Shown here piece by piece: positions 15,253-24,669 of a stretch of DNA of 55,210 bases. The first letter of the stretch is position 1. Every line of letters begins with the position of its first letter. The notes beneath the pieces are model-generated. The model worked only from the letters and a program-made list of their open reading frames with translations, did no database searches and was not told where the DNA came from. The position numbers and the translations under genes are program-made. The DNA is from Alphaproteobacteria bacterium UBA3768 (GTDB lineage: Bacteria > Pseudomonadota > Alphaproteobacteria > CAAHEQ01 > UBA3637), in the NCBI GenBank assembly GCA_002372315.1, contig DFFU01000001.1, positions 1-55,210 on the forward strand. The letters are read 5' to 3'.

Positions 15253-15962
15253 AAGTTGTTTTATCTCAAATTGATACAAAAGAAGCCCTCAATAAACTCT
15301 ATACTGCTTGTCGGACGTGCTATAATGCGGGTAAACCCGAAGATATGTACGCAAATGTGAACGAAACGCCCGATGAAAATAAAATCAAACTTTTATCGGC
15401 GGTGATTCGTTCGGGGCATCATTCTGTGTTGGAACATCAAACGCTGACCTTTTTTATCAGCGGTGTATCGCGCGCTTTAACGCATCAATTGGTGCGCCAC
15501 AGAATTGCCAGTTATTCCCAGCAAAGCCAACGTTATTGTGAATTTAAAGACGGCAAGTTTGACTATGTTGTGCCGAATAAAATTCAAAATAATCCTGAGG
15601 CTTTTAAAATTTTTGATGAATTGATGCAAAAAGATGCCGAGGTTTATGAAAAATTGATTCAATTGGGATTACCAGCCGAAGATGCCCGTTCCGTATTGCC
15701 ACAGGCATGTTGTTCCAATATTGTGGTCAGTATGAACATTCGTTCATTTATGCACTTTTGCAACGAAAGATTATGTACTTGTGCCCAGCTGGAAATTCGC
15801 CAATTAGCGCAAGAAATGGCCAAATCAGCAGGTGAAGCACTACCTTTCTTAAGACCCTATTTTGTACCAAAATGCGAAATGTTAGGATATTGTAATGAAC
15901 CCGATAAGCGTTCTTGTCATCGTCGTCCTACCTTTGATACATTCATCAGAAAAGAAAATTAA
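15249..15962 (+). CDS. thyX: Flavin-dependent thymidylate synthase ThyX
   Basis: Converts dUMP to dTMP with methylene-tetrahydrofolate, FAD and NADPH, so no separate dihydrofolate reduction step is needed. The 237-residue product contains the ThyX motif RHRIASYSQQSQRY (RHR-x2-S-x5-S-x-RY), the upstream SGHHSVLEHQTLTFFISGVS and ARSVLPQACCSNIVVSMN. The C-terminal region is Cys-rich (CEMLGYCNE, RSCHRR), a feature of some ThyX proteins. It is the last gene of a three-gene overlapping operon with no clear terminator after it. Confidence 0.97.
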   Translation: MKVVLSQIDTKEALNKLYTACRTCYNAGKPEDMYANVNETPDENKIKLLSAVIRSGHHSVLEHQTLTFFISGVSRALTHQLVRHRIASYSQQSQRYCEFKDGKFDYVVPNKIQNNPEAFKIFDELMQKDAEVYEKLIQLGLPAEDARSVLPQACCSNIVVSMNIRSFMHFCNERLCTCAQLEIRQLAQEMAKSAGEALPFLRPYFVPKCEMLGYCNEPDKRSCHRRPTFDTFIRKEN

Positions 15963-16052
15963 AAAAGGTCCAATTTTTAATATCATAATTTTTACTCTTG
16001 AAATGCAAAGATTCTTATACTTTACATGAACAAGATTTTCAAATTTTAAAAC

Positions 16053-16080
16053 AAAAACCACCGCCTCAATAGGCAGTGGT
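16053..16080 (-). terminator. Intrinsic terminator of gyrB
   Basis: On the minus strand ACCACTGCCT/AGGCGGTGGT forms a 10-bp stem (one U-G wobble) with a 4-base loop, followed by TTTTTGTTTT. Confidence 0.88.
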
Positions 16081-16100
16081 TTGTTGCATCTGATTTACAT

Positions 16101-18503
16101 TTACACGTCCAAATTGGCCACATTCAAGGCATTTTCTTGAATAAAGTCGCGACGTGGTTCCACCACATCCCCCATCAAAGTAGAAAACACTTGTTCGGCT
16201 TGATCTTGGTGTGTAATTTTTACCTGCAATAACCGACGATTATTCGGATCCAAAGTTGTTTCCCATAATTGTTCTGGATTCATTTCACCCAAACCTTTAT
16301 AGCGGTTGATAGCCACACCTTTTTTACCCACTTTAAATACAGCCTCAGCCAAAGAAACAGGACCTTGAATCGTAAATTCTTCATCCTTTACACGCAAAAC
16401 AGAAGGCTTGGCGTAAAATTCTTTGAGCTCAGCTGCCATCTTATCCAATTGACGCGCTTCCGTACAATTCATCAAAGTTTCATCCACAGTATGAGATTCT
16501 GTAACCCCACGTAAAGTCCGCGTAAAAACAAATTCGTTCTTTTCATTCATAGCACATTTCCACCCACGTTCATATTCGGGTTCCATCATATCCAACCTTT
16601 GCGCAAATGTATCGTCATAGGCGGTATTACCCCCAAACATCCCCATTATTGCCATTTGAGCAATAATACGATAGGGCACATGACGGGACATTGCCAAAAT
16701 TAAATTACGTGCTACACGGGCCTGTTCCACACGTTGAACCAAGTCAGCCCCCGCGATTTGTGTGCCATCAGCCAATTGTAACACAGCCCCATCCGTACCC
16801 GAAGAAATTAAATATTCTTCCATCGCGGCATCATCTTTCAAATAAGTTTCAGAATTTCCACGTTTCGCACGATAGAGTGGTGGTTGAGCAATATACACAT
16901 AACCCCGTTCAATCAATTCTGGCATTTGACGGAAAAAGAAGGTCATTAACAATGTCCGAATATGCGCACCATCCACATCAGCATCGGTCATGAAAATAAT
17001 TTTGTGATAACGGCATTTATCGGCATTAAAATCATCACGCCCAATACCTGTTCCCAGCGCTGTCACAATCGTACCAATTTCGGCCGAAGAAAGCATACGA
17101 TCAAAACGCGCGCGCTCCACATTTAAAATCTTACCACGCAAAGGTAAAATGGCTTGATGCGCCCGATCGCGACCTTGTTTTGCCGAACCACCAGCGGAGT
17201 CCCCCTCAACGATAAAGACTTCTGAATCGGCAGGATCTTTACTTTGACAATCGGCCAATTTTCCAGGCAATGATGCCATATCCAGCGCCCCTTTACGACG
17301 AGTCAATTCTCTGGCTTTACGTGCTGCTTCACGCGCGGCAGCTGCTTCCACCACTTTACCAATCACAGTACGTGCTTCGGTCGGATGTTCTTCAAACCAT
17401 TGTTCCAATTTATCCCCGACAATACCTTCCACCACAGGACGCACCTCACTGGATACCAACTTATCTTTCGTCTGAGATGAAAATTTCGGGTCAGGCACTT
17501 TTACGGATAGCACTACCGTCAAACCTTCACGCATATCTTCGCCCGCCAAATCCACTTTTTCTTTTTTGGCAATACCGCTGGCAACTGCATAGTTATTGAC
17601 CGTACGGGTCAAAGCACCACGCAAGCCCGCCAAATGTGTACCACCATCACGTTGTGGAATATTATTTGTGAAACACAAGCATGTTTCATGATAAGAATCT
17701 GTCCACTCCAGCGCAACCTCCACAGTAATTCCATCTTTTTCACCCTTTAAAAAGAATGGTTCACCATGCAAAGAATTTTTGGACGTATCCAAGTATTTGA
17801 CAAATTCTTTAATACCACCTTCATATTCCATATCCACTTCTTTGGCTTCACTTTCGCGTTCATCACGCAAGCGCAAATGAACCCCCGAATTCAAAAAGGC
17901 CAATTCACGCATACGATGTTCCAAAGTATCAAAGTTGAATACCGTTTGCGTAAAAATTTCCGCTGACGGATGGAAGGTAACCTTTGTCCCATGCTTACCA
18001 TTGGCCTCACCCACTTCCACCAAATGCTTAACCGTATTACCATTTTCAAAGCGGGCATAGTATTCCTTATCATTACGCCAAACGGTTAAATCCAACCAAT
18101 CGGAAAGTGCATTCACGCAAGACACACCCACGCCATGCAGACCACCTGAAACCTTATAAGAGTTATTGTCAAACTTACCGCCTGCATGCAATTGGGTCAT
18201 AATCACTTCGGCTGCCGACACCCCTTCTTCCTTATGGGTATCCACAGGCATACCACGCCCATCGTCAATAATAGTGGCAGACCCATCCCCATTTAAAATG
18301 ACATCCACGCGTGTGCAGTAGCCCGCCAAAGCTTCATCAATAGAATTATCCAAAACTTCATACACCATGTGGTGAAGTCCCGTACCATCATCCGTATCAC
18401 CAATATACATACCGGGACGTTTACGCACTGCCTCTAATCCATGCAAAACCTTAATTGAATCAGCATTATATTTTGCTTCTGCTTCCAAAATTTCGTCTGT
18501 CAT
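16101..18503 (-). CDS. gyrB: DNA gyrase subunit B
   Basis: ATPase subunit of gyrase, introducing negative supercoils with GyrA. The 800-residue product opens with the GHKL ATPase domain (VLHGLEAVRKRPGMYIGDT, EVLDNSIDEALAGY, IDDGRGMPVDTHKEEGVSA, GGLHGVGVSCVNALS). The TOPRIM domain shows FIVEGDSAGGSAKQGRDR and IFMTDADVDGAHIRTLLMTF; the C-terminal RYKGLGEMNPEQLWETT is the gyrase/topo IV B tail. Length, the TOPRIM insert and the neighbours dnaN and recF favour GyrB over ParE. The start follows AAGGAG. Confidence 0.97.
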   Translation of the reverse strand: MTDEILEAEAKYNADSIKVLHGLEAVRKRPGMYIGDTDDGTGLHHMVYEVLDNSIDEALAGYCTRVDVILNGDGSATIIDDGRGMPVDTHKEEGVSAAEVIMTQLHAGGKFDNNSYKVSGGLHGVGVSCVNALSDWLDLTVWRNDKEYYARFENGNTVKHLVEVGEANGKHGTKVTFHPSAEIFTQTVFNFDTLEHRMRELAFLNSGVHLRLRDERESEAKEVDMEYEGGIKEFVKYLDTSKNSLHGEPFFLKGEKDGITVEVALEWTDSYHETCLCFTNNIPQRDGGTHLAGLRGALTRTVNNYAVASGIAKKEKVDLAGEDMREGLTVVLSVKVPDPKFSSQTKDKLVSSEVRPVVEGIVGDKLEQWFEEHPTEARTVIGKVVEAAAAREAARKARELTRRKGALDMASLPGKLADCQSKDPADSEVFIVEGDSAGGSAKQGRDRAHQAILPLRGKILNVERARFDRMLSSAEIGTIVTALGTGIGRDDFNADKCRYHKIIFMTDADVDGAHIRTLLMTFFFRQMPELIERGYVYIAQPPLYRAKRGNSETYLKDDAAMEEYLISSGTDGAVLQLADGTQIAGADLVQRVEQARVARNLILAMSRHVPYRIIAQMAIMGMFGGNTAYDDTFAQRLDMMEPEYERGWKCAMNEKNEFVFTRTLRGVTESHTVDETLMNCTEARQLDKMAAELKEFYAKPSVLRVKDEEFTIQGPVSLAEAVFKVGKKGVAINRYKGLGEMNPEQLWETTLDPNNRRLLQVKITHQDQAEQVFSTLMGDVVEPRRDFIQENALNVANLDV

Positions 18504-18535
18504 TTTGTTACTCCTTTTTTATCTCTTTTTTGCCA

Positions 18536-19669
18536 TCAGGCAACCTTTAAAATCTGTTGATTATCTTGTACATCAAATTGGCAAATTTGTCCAGTAAAAT
18601 CTGAAAAAATTTCACGATCTGTGGTGGTCATAAACACCTGCGCTGGGCGGGTCAGTAAAATTTCAAATAACGTATTACGCCGATTTTTATCCAAATGCGC
18701 TGCCACTTCGTCCAATAACAAGACAGGACATTGGTTTTGTTCCACCATTTGCGCCCGCATTTCGGCCAAAATGATACTCAGCAATAAAGCCTTTTGTTCA
18801 CCTGTAGAACACAAATCTGCTGAACGATTTTGTTGCTTATGAATCACAACAAAATCAGCGGTATGTGGTCCCGTTAAATTACCACCCTCAGCACAAATTT
18901 TGCGTGCGTTTTTTAAATGCCCCGCAAACATATCTTCCACCAACACAGCCCGTTGTGAAATCAGTGCCTGTTCCAACATCCCAGTCAATTGAATTTCTGC
19001 CGCAGGGAAAGACACATCTTCTGTCACATCCAAAAAGCTGGCCAAACGCGATACGATATCTAAGCGACTGGCCGCAATAGCAATCCCATTTTCCACTAAC
19101 TGACTTTCCAATCCGTTCAGCCAAGCATTATCCATTCGTCCTTCGCGCAACAGACACAACCATTGTTTCAAGGCTGCGCTGTAGTCGGCCAAACGATTGG
19201 CATGGTTGGGATCAAAAGCTTGTACAATGCGATCCAAAAAACGACGACGTGCATTGGGATCCCCACAAAACAAACGATCTTGCGCTGGTGTCAGCCACAA
19301 ACAACGAAATACATCTGCCAAATCTGATTGCTTTGTGGTTGTCTTACCATCAATGCGAATTTGGCGCCGTTCATGTCCCGCCACCATACCCGTACCAATT
19401 TTATGACTACCTGTAGGGGTATAAATATCCGCCACAATGCTCCATAAAGGATAGACATTATCGCCCATATGTCGCGCCAAATCAGAAAGGCGTGCTGCAC
19501 GCAATCCACGTCCTGCTGTCAAATAGGAAATAGCCTCCAATACATTTGTCTTTCCCACACCATTGGCACCACACAACGCCACTGGCTCTCCCGAATGCCC
19601 TAAGGACAAATCCAGTGTCGGGTAAGAACGAAAATTCGTTAAGCGCAGACGTTCCAACCCCGTCTTCAT
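18536..19669 (-). CDS. recF: DNA replication and repair protein RecF
   Basis: SMC-like ATPase that helps load RecA at single-strand gaps. The ATG at 19667-19669 (MKTGLERLRLTNFRSYPTLD) has AAAGG upstream; a TTG two codons earlier is also in frame. The 377-residue product has Walker A GANGVGKTNVLEAISYLTAG, the Walker B segment CPVLLLDEVAAHLDK and the D-loop region TRPAQVFMTTTD. The signature motif is CSTGEQKALLLSIILAE. It sits between dnaN (nine bases away) and gyrB. Confidence 0.96.
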   Translation of the reverse strand: MKTGLERLRLTNFRSYPTLDLSLGHSGEPVALCGANGVGKTNVLEAISYLTAGRGLRAARLSDLARHMGDNVYPLWSIVADIYTPTGSHKIGTGMVAGHERRQIRIDGKTTTKQSDLADVFRCLWLTPAQDRLFCGDPNARRRFLDRIVQAFDPNHANRLADYSAALKQWLCLLREGRMDNAWLNGLESQLVENGIAIAASRLDIVSRLASFLDVTEDVSFPAAEIQLTGMLEQALISQRAVLVEDMFAGHLKNARKICAEGGNLTGPHTADFVVIHKQQNRSADLCSTGEQKALLLSIILAEMRAQMVEQNQCPVLLLDEVAAHLDKNRRNTLFEILLTRPAQVFMTTTDREIFSDFTGQICQFDVQDNQQILKVA

Positions 19670-19678
19670 ATACAACCT

Positions 19679-20785
19679 TTACACACGCATCGGCATTAAA
19701 ACATACAGAGTATCTGTATCTTTAACATCTTGTAAAATCACAGGAGACACCCCATCCTCAAAGTGCATTTCGGCTTTTTCACCTTTGATTTGCGATAAAA
19801 TATCCAACAAATAGCGGAAATTAAATCCAATTTCAATTTCATCACCAGAGTATTGAATATCCACTTCGTCCTCAGCCGAACCTTCATCAGTGGCCGCCGC
19901 CGAAACAAGCAATAAATTTTCCTTGATATTCAAACGAATGCCTCGTGATTTTTCTGACACCACCGAAACACGTTCAATCACATCCGAAAAAGCCTTTGTT
20001 TTTGCTGTCATTGTACGGGAATTGTTGATCGGAATCACCTTTTCATAATCAGGATATGTTCCATCAATTAAACGCGAGGAAAGTTCCACATTTGCCAACG
20101 CAAAACGAATTTGATTCGCAGATAATGACAAAGTAACATCCCCAGAATTTTCAGCCAGTAGCTTGGTAATTTCCCCAATTGTTTTACGTGGAATAATAAC
20201 CCCCGGCATATCTTTGGCTCCATCTGGTAAAGCATGCTTGGTACACGCCAAACGATGTCCATCGGTTGCCACAGCAATCATGTGTTCCTCTTTGGTATGC
20301 AAATAAATACCGTTTAAGTTATAACGTGTTTCTTCCACAGAAACCGCAAAACCCGTTTTGGTAATCATCGCAGACAAATCCGCTGTTGGCAGAACAAAAG
20401 AAAAAGGTGCCTCTTCCTTAGCCATTGTTGGAAAATTATCCGCCGGTAAACTGGCCAGTGCAAATCTTGAACGACCACAGGATAAACTCACTTGAGCCGT
20501 TGCATCACTAAAAGCCAAAGTCAACTGACCATCTTCGGGTAAGCGACGCACAATATCATACAGCTTATGCGCTGGAATTGTTATAGATCCTGGTTCCATT
20601 ACTTGAGCTGGAACTTTTTCCGAAATTTCAATTTCGTTATCCGTAGCACGCAACAAAATCCCCTCTTCTTGGGTTTCCAACAATACATTGGATAAAATGG
20701 GTATTGTTTGTCGTCTTTCTACAATACTTTGAGCATGCGCCAATGCCTTTAATAAATCAGCTTGAGCAATTGTAATTTTAAACAT
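19679..20785 (-). CDS. dnaN: DNA polymerase III beta sliding clamp
   Basis: Dimeric ring that tethers the replicative polymerase to DNA. The product has 368 residues from the ATG at 20783-20785 (MFKITIAQADLLKALAHAQS), preceded by AAAGGA; a TTG two codons upstream is in frame but less well placed. Family landmarks are IVERRQTIPILSNVLL, IPAHKLYDIVRRLPEDG, LNGIYLHTKEEHMIAVATDG, IIPRKTIGEITKLL and the C-terminal DTLYVLMPMRV, which ends in the clamp's PMR tail. It is first of the dnaN-recF-gyrB operon; dnaA is not next to it here. Confidence 0.97.
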   Translation of the reverse strand: MFKITIAQADLLKALAHAQSIVERRQTIPILSNVLLETQEEGILLRATDNEIEISEKVPAQVMEPGSITIPAHKLYDIVRRLPEDGQLTLAFSDATAQVSLSCGRSRFALASLPADNFPTMAKEEAPFSFVLPTADLSAMITKTGFAVSVEETRYNLNGIYLHTKEEHMIAVATDGHRLACTKHALPDGAKDMPGVIIPRKTIGEITKLLAENSGDVTLSLSANQIRFALANVELSSRLIDGTYPDYEKVIPINNSRTMTAKTKAFSDVIERVSVVSEKSRGIRLNIKENLLLVSAAATDEGSAEDEVDIQYSGDEIEIGFNFRYLLDILSQIKGEKAEMHFEDGVSPVILQDVKDTDTLYVLMPMRV

Positions 20786-20942
20786 CTTCAAATCCTTTCA
20801 TTTATTCTATTTTCTGATATTTCGGAATATAGCGAATTTTAGCACAAAAAGCCACAAAAAAATTGATTTTTTGGACTTTTTTATTTTTTTCTTTTATTTT
20901 TTTCCAAAAAAGGCTATATAAATGCTATTGATTGAGGAGAAA

Positions 20943-23225
20943 ATGACTTATCATCAATTAAAAACTGATGAAACTTTTTTAGCGGGAAGCCTTACAACAA
21001 AAGATTGTCCCATTTGTTCTTGTCGCCAAATTATTGGACAAGATCGGGCGCTGGCAGCCCTTAACTTTGGTATTCAACTAAAAGATAAAAATGCACACTT
21101 ATTTTGCTTGGGTGCCAAAGGGGTTGGGCGTACCAGTTTAACCTTGGATATTGTTCGCCAGTATGCGTCCACACAACCCACCCCAAAAGATTGGATATAT
21201 GTGATGAATTTTGATAATTCCTTACATCCTATTGCTTTTGCTTTAGAGTCAGGACAAGCCCCCCTTTTTCAAAAACAAGTTCAACAATTACGGGAAAATT
21301 TAAAAAAAGGATTAAAATATGCCTTTAATAACGATCATTACCGATTGCAATTCAATCAAATTCAGCAACAAATTCAAATTGAAAAGCAAAATCGCTTTCA
21401 AAATATAGCTAAGCAAATCAATACCGAATCTGTCGCATTGGTTCACACCCCAGATGGATTAGGGCTTAATCCCGTTGTTGATGGCAAAATCATAAATGCA
21501 GATGCCTTTAATAACCTACCTGTTTCTGTGCGTGCCCCTGTTATGAAACAAATGGAAAAAGCGCGTCAAAAACTTTTGTTGTTGATTCAAACAATTCCTC
21601 ATCAGGACACACAAAAATCCCTAATTGAAAACTTAATTCACACCACCTTATGCCAAGTGGCAAAATGTTTTGATCCTTTAATTCAAAAATACAAAAAAGC
21701 AGATGTGGTCACGTTTTTAAATCAAGCAAAAAATTATTTCATTCAAAATGGTTCGGGATTTATCAATAATCCCGCCAATGAGCTTTGGACTTTTTTGGAT
21801 GTAAATGTATTGACAACGCACAGCCCAAATTCTGGAGCACCTGTCATTCACCTAAATAATCTGACTTTTGCAGGCCTGTTTGGCAAAGTGGAACGCGAAC
21901 AAAAATCTGGTTCTATGCTGTATAACCATATGATGATTCAAGCGGGCGCACTGCACCAAGCCAATGGTGGTTTTTTGGTAATAGAGGCCAAAGACATCCC
22001 CATGGAACAATCTGTTTGGCACACCTTAAAACAAACCCTTTTTAATCATAAAATTCACATGGATGTTCCTCAGGAAGAAAGAAACATTGTTTCATTGCGT
22101 GCATTATTACCAATGGATATTCCTTTGGATACCAAAGTCATTTTGGTGGGCAGCCTAAAATTATACTATGATTTATTGGATAAAGAAGAGGATTTTACGG
22201 CCCTTTTTAAATTACCTGTACGATTTGATGAATTGTTACCCAGAAACCACGAAACAGAAAAAGTTTATGCGGGCATTTTAACAGATTTTTCAAATCAAAA
22301 CCATTTAAAACCTTTGACGTTATCCGCCTTAAATCAGTTATTAGCTTATGCATCACGTTTAGCATTCAACCAAAACTTTTTAACTTGCCACTTTGTACGT
22401 TTACATGATACGATCAGAGAGGCTGACTTTTTAGCCAAAGGTAATAACATCACTCAATCGGATATTTTAAATGCTTTACAAAATGCCCATCAACGCACCA
22501 ATACCTTGTGGCAAAATTGGGTCAATGATTTGAAAAATCAAACAATTCAGTTGGATTTATCAGGCAAAAAAGTAGGACAAATAAATGCTTTAACCATCAA
22601 TGGATTTCAGGATTTTTCCTTTGGACATCCAGCCAAAATTACTTGTCAGGCACATTTGGGATCTGGCAAAATTGAAGATGTTGAAAACCAAATTGGTTCT
22701 GGTGGAAAAATTCATAGTAAAGGTATTTTTATTTTAAGTTCTTATTTAATGGCTCAATATGGATTTGAAGAGCCTTTTTGCTGGGATGCTTCTATTGTAT
22801 GGGAACAACTTTATCATGGGGTAGAAGGCGATTCGGCCAGCATGGCACAACTCTGTGTTTTAATGTCGGCTATTGCAAATATCCCACTAAAACAATCAAT
22901 TGCTTTGACTGGATCTGTCAATCAAATGGGGCAAGCACAATCTGTTGGTTCAATTAACCTAAAAGTGGAAGGCTTTTTTGATACGTGTCAAGCAATGGGA
23001 CTGACAGACAATCAAGGAGTAATTATTCCCGAAGTATGTATCCACGATCTCATGTTGGATGAAAGAGTACAAAAAGCTGTTCAAGAAAATAAATTTCATA
23101 TCTACACCATTCAAAATGTTATGGACGCAATGGAAATTTTAACGGATTTAAAATCATCCACCATTCATCAAAAGATGAAACAGGCGTGGCATAAAGCTTA
23201 CTTAAAAATGAAGAACCGACACTAA
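20943..23225 (+). CDS. Lon-like ATP-dependent protease (AAA_32 family)
   Basis: A 760-residue protein of the Lon-related family with an N-terminal AAA domain and a C-terminal Lon protease domain. The ATG at 20943 follows GAGGAG. The P-loop reads LGAKGVGRTSL (residues near 55), an Arg-for-Lys variant common in this family; Walker B-like GGFLVIEAKDI is near residue 345. The Lon domain starts about residue 545 and shows the Ser motif VEGDSASMAQ and the downstream Lys in GSINLKVEGFF, so the Ser/Lys dyad is intact. A long helical insert (residues 110-280) separates the P-loop from Walker B. The physiological substrate is unknown. It is divergent from dnaN. Confidence 0.9.
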   Translation: MTYHQLKTDETFLAGSLTTKDCPICSCRQIIGQDRALAALNFGIQLKDKNAHLFCLGAKGVGRTSLTLDIVRQYASTQPTPKDWIYVMNFDNSLHPIAFALESGQAPLFQKQVQQLRENLKKGLKYAFNNDHYRLQFNQIQQQIQIEKQNRFQNIAKQINTESVALVHTPDGLGLNPVVDGKIINADAFNNLPVSVRAPVMKQMEKARQKLLLLIQTIPHQDTQKSLIENLIHTTLCQVAKCFDPLIQKYKKADVVTFLNQAKNYFIQNGSGFINNPANELWTFLDVNVLTTHSPNSGAPVIHLNNLTFAGLFGKVEREQKSGSMLYNHMMIQAGALHQANGGFLVIEAKDIPMEQSVWHTLKQTLFNHKIHMDVPQEERNIVSLRALLPMDIPLDTKVILVGSLKLYYDLLDKEEDFTALFKLPVRFDELLPRNHETEKVYAGILTDFSNQNHLKPLTLSALNQLLAYASRLAFNQNFLTCHFVRLHDTIREADFLAKGNNITQSDILNALQNAHQRTNTLWQNWVNDLKNQTIQLDLSGKKVGQINALTINGFQDFSFGHPAKITCQAHLGSGKIEDVENQIGSGGKIHSKGIFILSSYLMAQYGFEEPFCWDASIVWEQLYHGVEGDSASMAQLCVLMSAIANIPLKQSIALTGSVNQMGQAQSVGSINLKVEGFFDTCQAMGLTDNQGVIIPEVCIHDLMLDERVQKAVQENKFHIYTIQNVMDAMEILTDLKSSTIHQKMKQAWHKAYLKMKNRH

Positions 23226-24574
23226 TATGCGTTTAGTTTAATCATGCAAGCGCGCAGAGCATCATGGATAGGGATGTAGTATGAAAAGCTAGTTTCATTG
23301 GTATTTCGGCCATCATGAATACCCAAGACTTGCCCCAAATCATTCAATAAAGGGGCACCCGCATAACCTGTTGTTGTGGGAATGGATGTTTGAATAAAAT
23401 GTTGGGATTTTTGGGATTGATAACGCCCTGCGCTTACCGTACCACGGGCCAGAGTTGAACGTGCCTGAAAATCTGATGGATTTCCAATCGTAAAAACTTC
23501 ACTCAGATCTTTTAAAAGTACTTCATCCGCTACATCTAAATAAGGATGATTAGTTACTTCCAAATACAACAAAGCAATCCCCAATCTTTCATTGCGGCGG
23601 ACTACATGCGCTGTTTGACGACTGCCTTGATTATCTATGATAGCCACCTTTTCAGCATGTCCAACCGCTTTAAGATTTGTCAAAATATATCCGTCTGGCG
23701 CAATAAAAAATCCAGTCGCATCATCACCCACCTGTACAACAGATCGTTTCAAAGTACTTATACGTTCATAAATAGGATCGGACCTTACCTTCTTAATTTT
23801 TAAAGAAAGGACAGACTGTTGCTTTTCTTTGGCAATTAAATCTCGCACATTTACCTGATCTTCAAGTAAGCGTATAAAAGCCTCTTGTCGCCCTAAATTA
23901 TCCGATGCATCCTCTAAGGCGCGCAATAAAATCAACTTATTACCATCTTGGGTCGGTTTTTCAACAACACCTTTTCCTTCACTTTCAAAGGTTGCTATCA
24001 CTTCATCTTTTAGTTTATCATAGACTTCCCATTTTACCCGTATACTGGCATTACCCGCAACTATGTTCACATCTTTAAAATATAATACATTAAACACATT
24101 ACAAATATTGGATTTAATATCAACAATATGCGCAGATAGTAAAAGTTCTGCACGTCGGTGCTCTCGTTCCCGCCGGAAAGAACTTTTCGTATGACTAACC
24201 ACATCATAACCTAATTCTTTTAAGGGAGACTCTACAAACGTAGCTGCCTCACTATCCCAACCCCCAAAAACACTCTCACCTGTGGACCATTCTGCTGTTG
24301 AGGCCGAAAGGCGATTTTTGACACTGACATTACACGCATCCATTAAACTGATGTGCACTTCATCAAAACTCCAACGCCAATAAGGATACGCTACATACGT
24401 GGTACCTCGCTTCAACTCTATGCTTGCTGAATCATAGGCTATCGGGCGAGTTCTGTGAACGTGAACTGCTTTGCGATCTTCAAGCGCATCTATTTCCGTC
24501 AACGGCAATGCCATTTGACAACCACATAATATAAAAAACAATATTATTCCACTCTTCTTCATTTCTATCAACAT
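23222..24574 (-). CDS. Lipoprotein with degenerate trypsin-like (S1C) domain
   Basis: A 450-residue lipoprotein (MLIEMKKSGIILFFILCGC; lipobox ILCGC). The first 250 residues are of unknown fold; the C-terminal 180 residues align with HtrA/DegP-type domains (GFFIAPDGYILTNLKAVGH, GIALLYLEV, FTIGNPSDFQ, GYAGAPLLNDLGQVLGIHDG). All three catalytic positions appear changed: the TNxHVV His is Lys, the DLALL Asp is Gly, and GNSGGP is GYAGAP, so Ser is Ala. It is therefore likely a non-proteolytic binding module in the envelope. The promoter ends right at the ATG at 24572-24574; an alternative start is 24562. The stop overlaps that of the convergent Lon-like gene. Confidence 0.8.
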   Translation of the reverse strand: MLIEMKKSGIILFFILCGCQMALPLTEIDALEDRKAVHVHRTRPIAYDSASIELKRGTTYVAYPYWRWSFDEVHISLMDACNVSVKNRLSASTAEWSTGESVFGGWDSEAATFVESPLKELGYDVVSHTKSSFRREREHRRAELLLSAHIVDIKSNICNVFNVLYFKDVNIVAGNASIRVKWEVYDKLKDEVIATFESEGKGVVEKPTQDGNKLILLRALEDASDNLGRQEAFIRLLEDQVNVRDLIAKEKQQSVLSLKIKKVRSDPIYERISTLKRSVVQVGDDATGFFIAPDGYILTNLKAVGHAEKVAIIDNQGSRQTAHVVRRNERLGIALLYLEVTNHPYLDVADEVLLKDLSEVFTIGNPSDFQARSTLARGTVSAGRYQSQKSQHFIQTSIPTTTGYAGAPLLNDLGQVLGIHDGRNTNETSFSYYIPIHDALRACMIKLNAY

Positions 24575-24579
24575 ACTTG

Positions 24580-24608
24580 AGTATATCAGCTTTATATCCC
24601 TTTTGCAA
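24580..24608 (-). promoter_or_regulatory. Promoter of the pseudoprotease lipoprotein
   Basis: Minus strand TTGCAA (24603-24608), 17-base spacer, TATACT (24580-24585). The predicted start (about 24573) falls on the ATG at 24572-24574, suggesting a leaderless message. Confidence 0.65.
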
Positions 24609-24669
24609 TATTTCTCTGCATCAAATCGCAAGAAATATGCACTATTTTAGAGGGGTAATTTTTGTTTTG

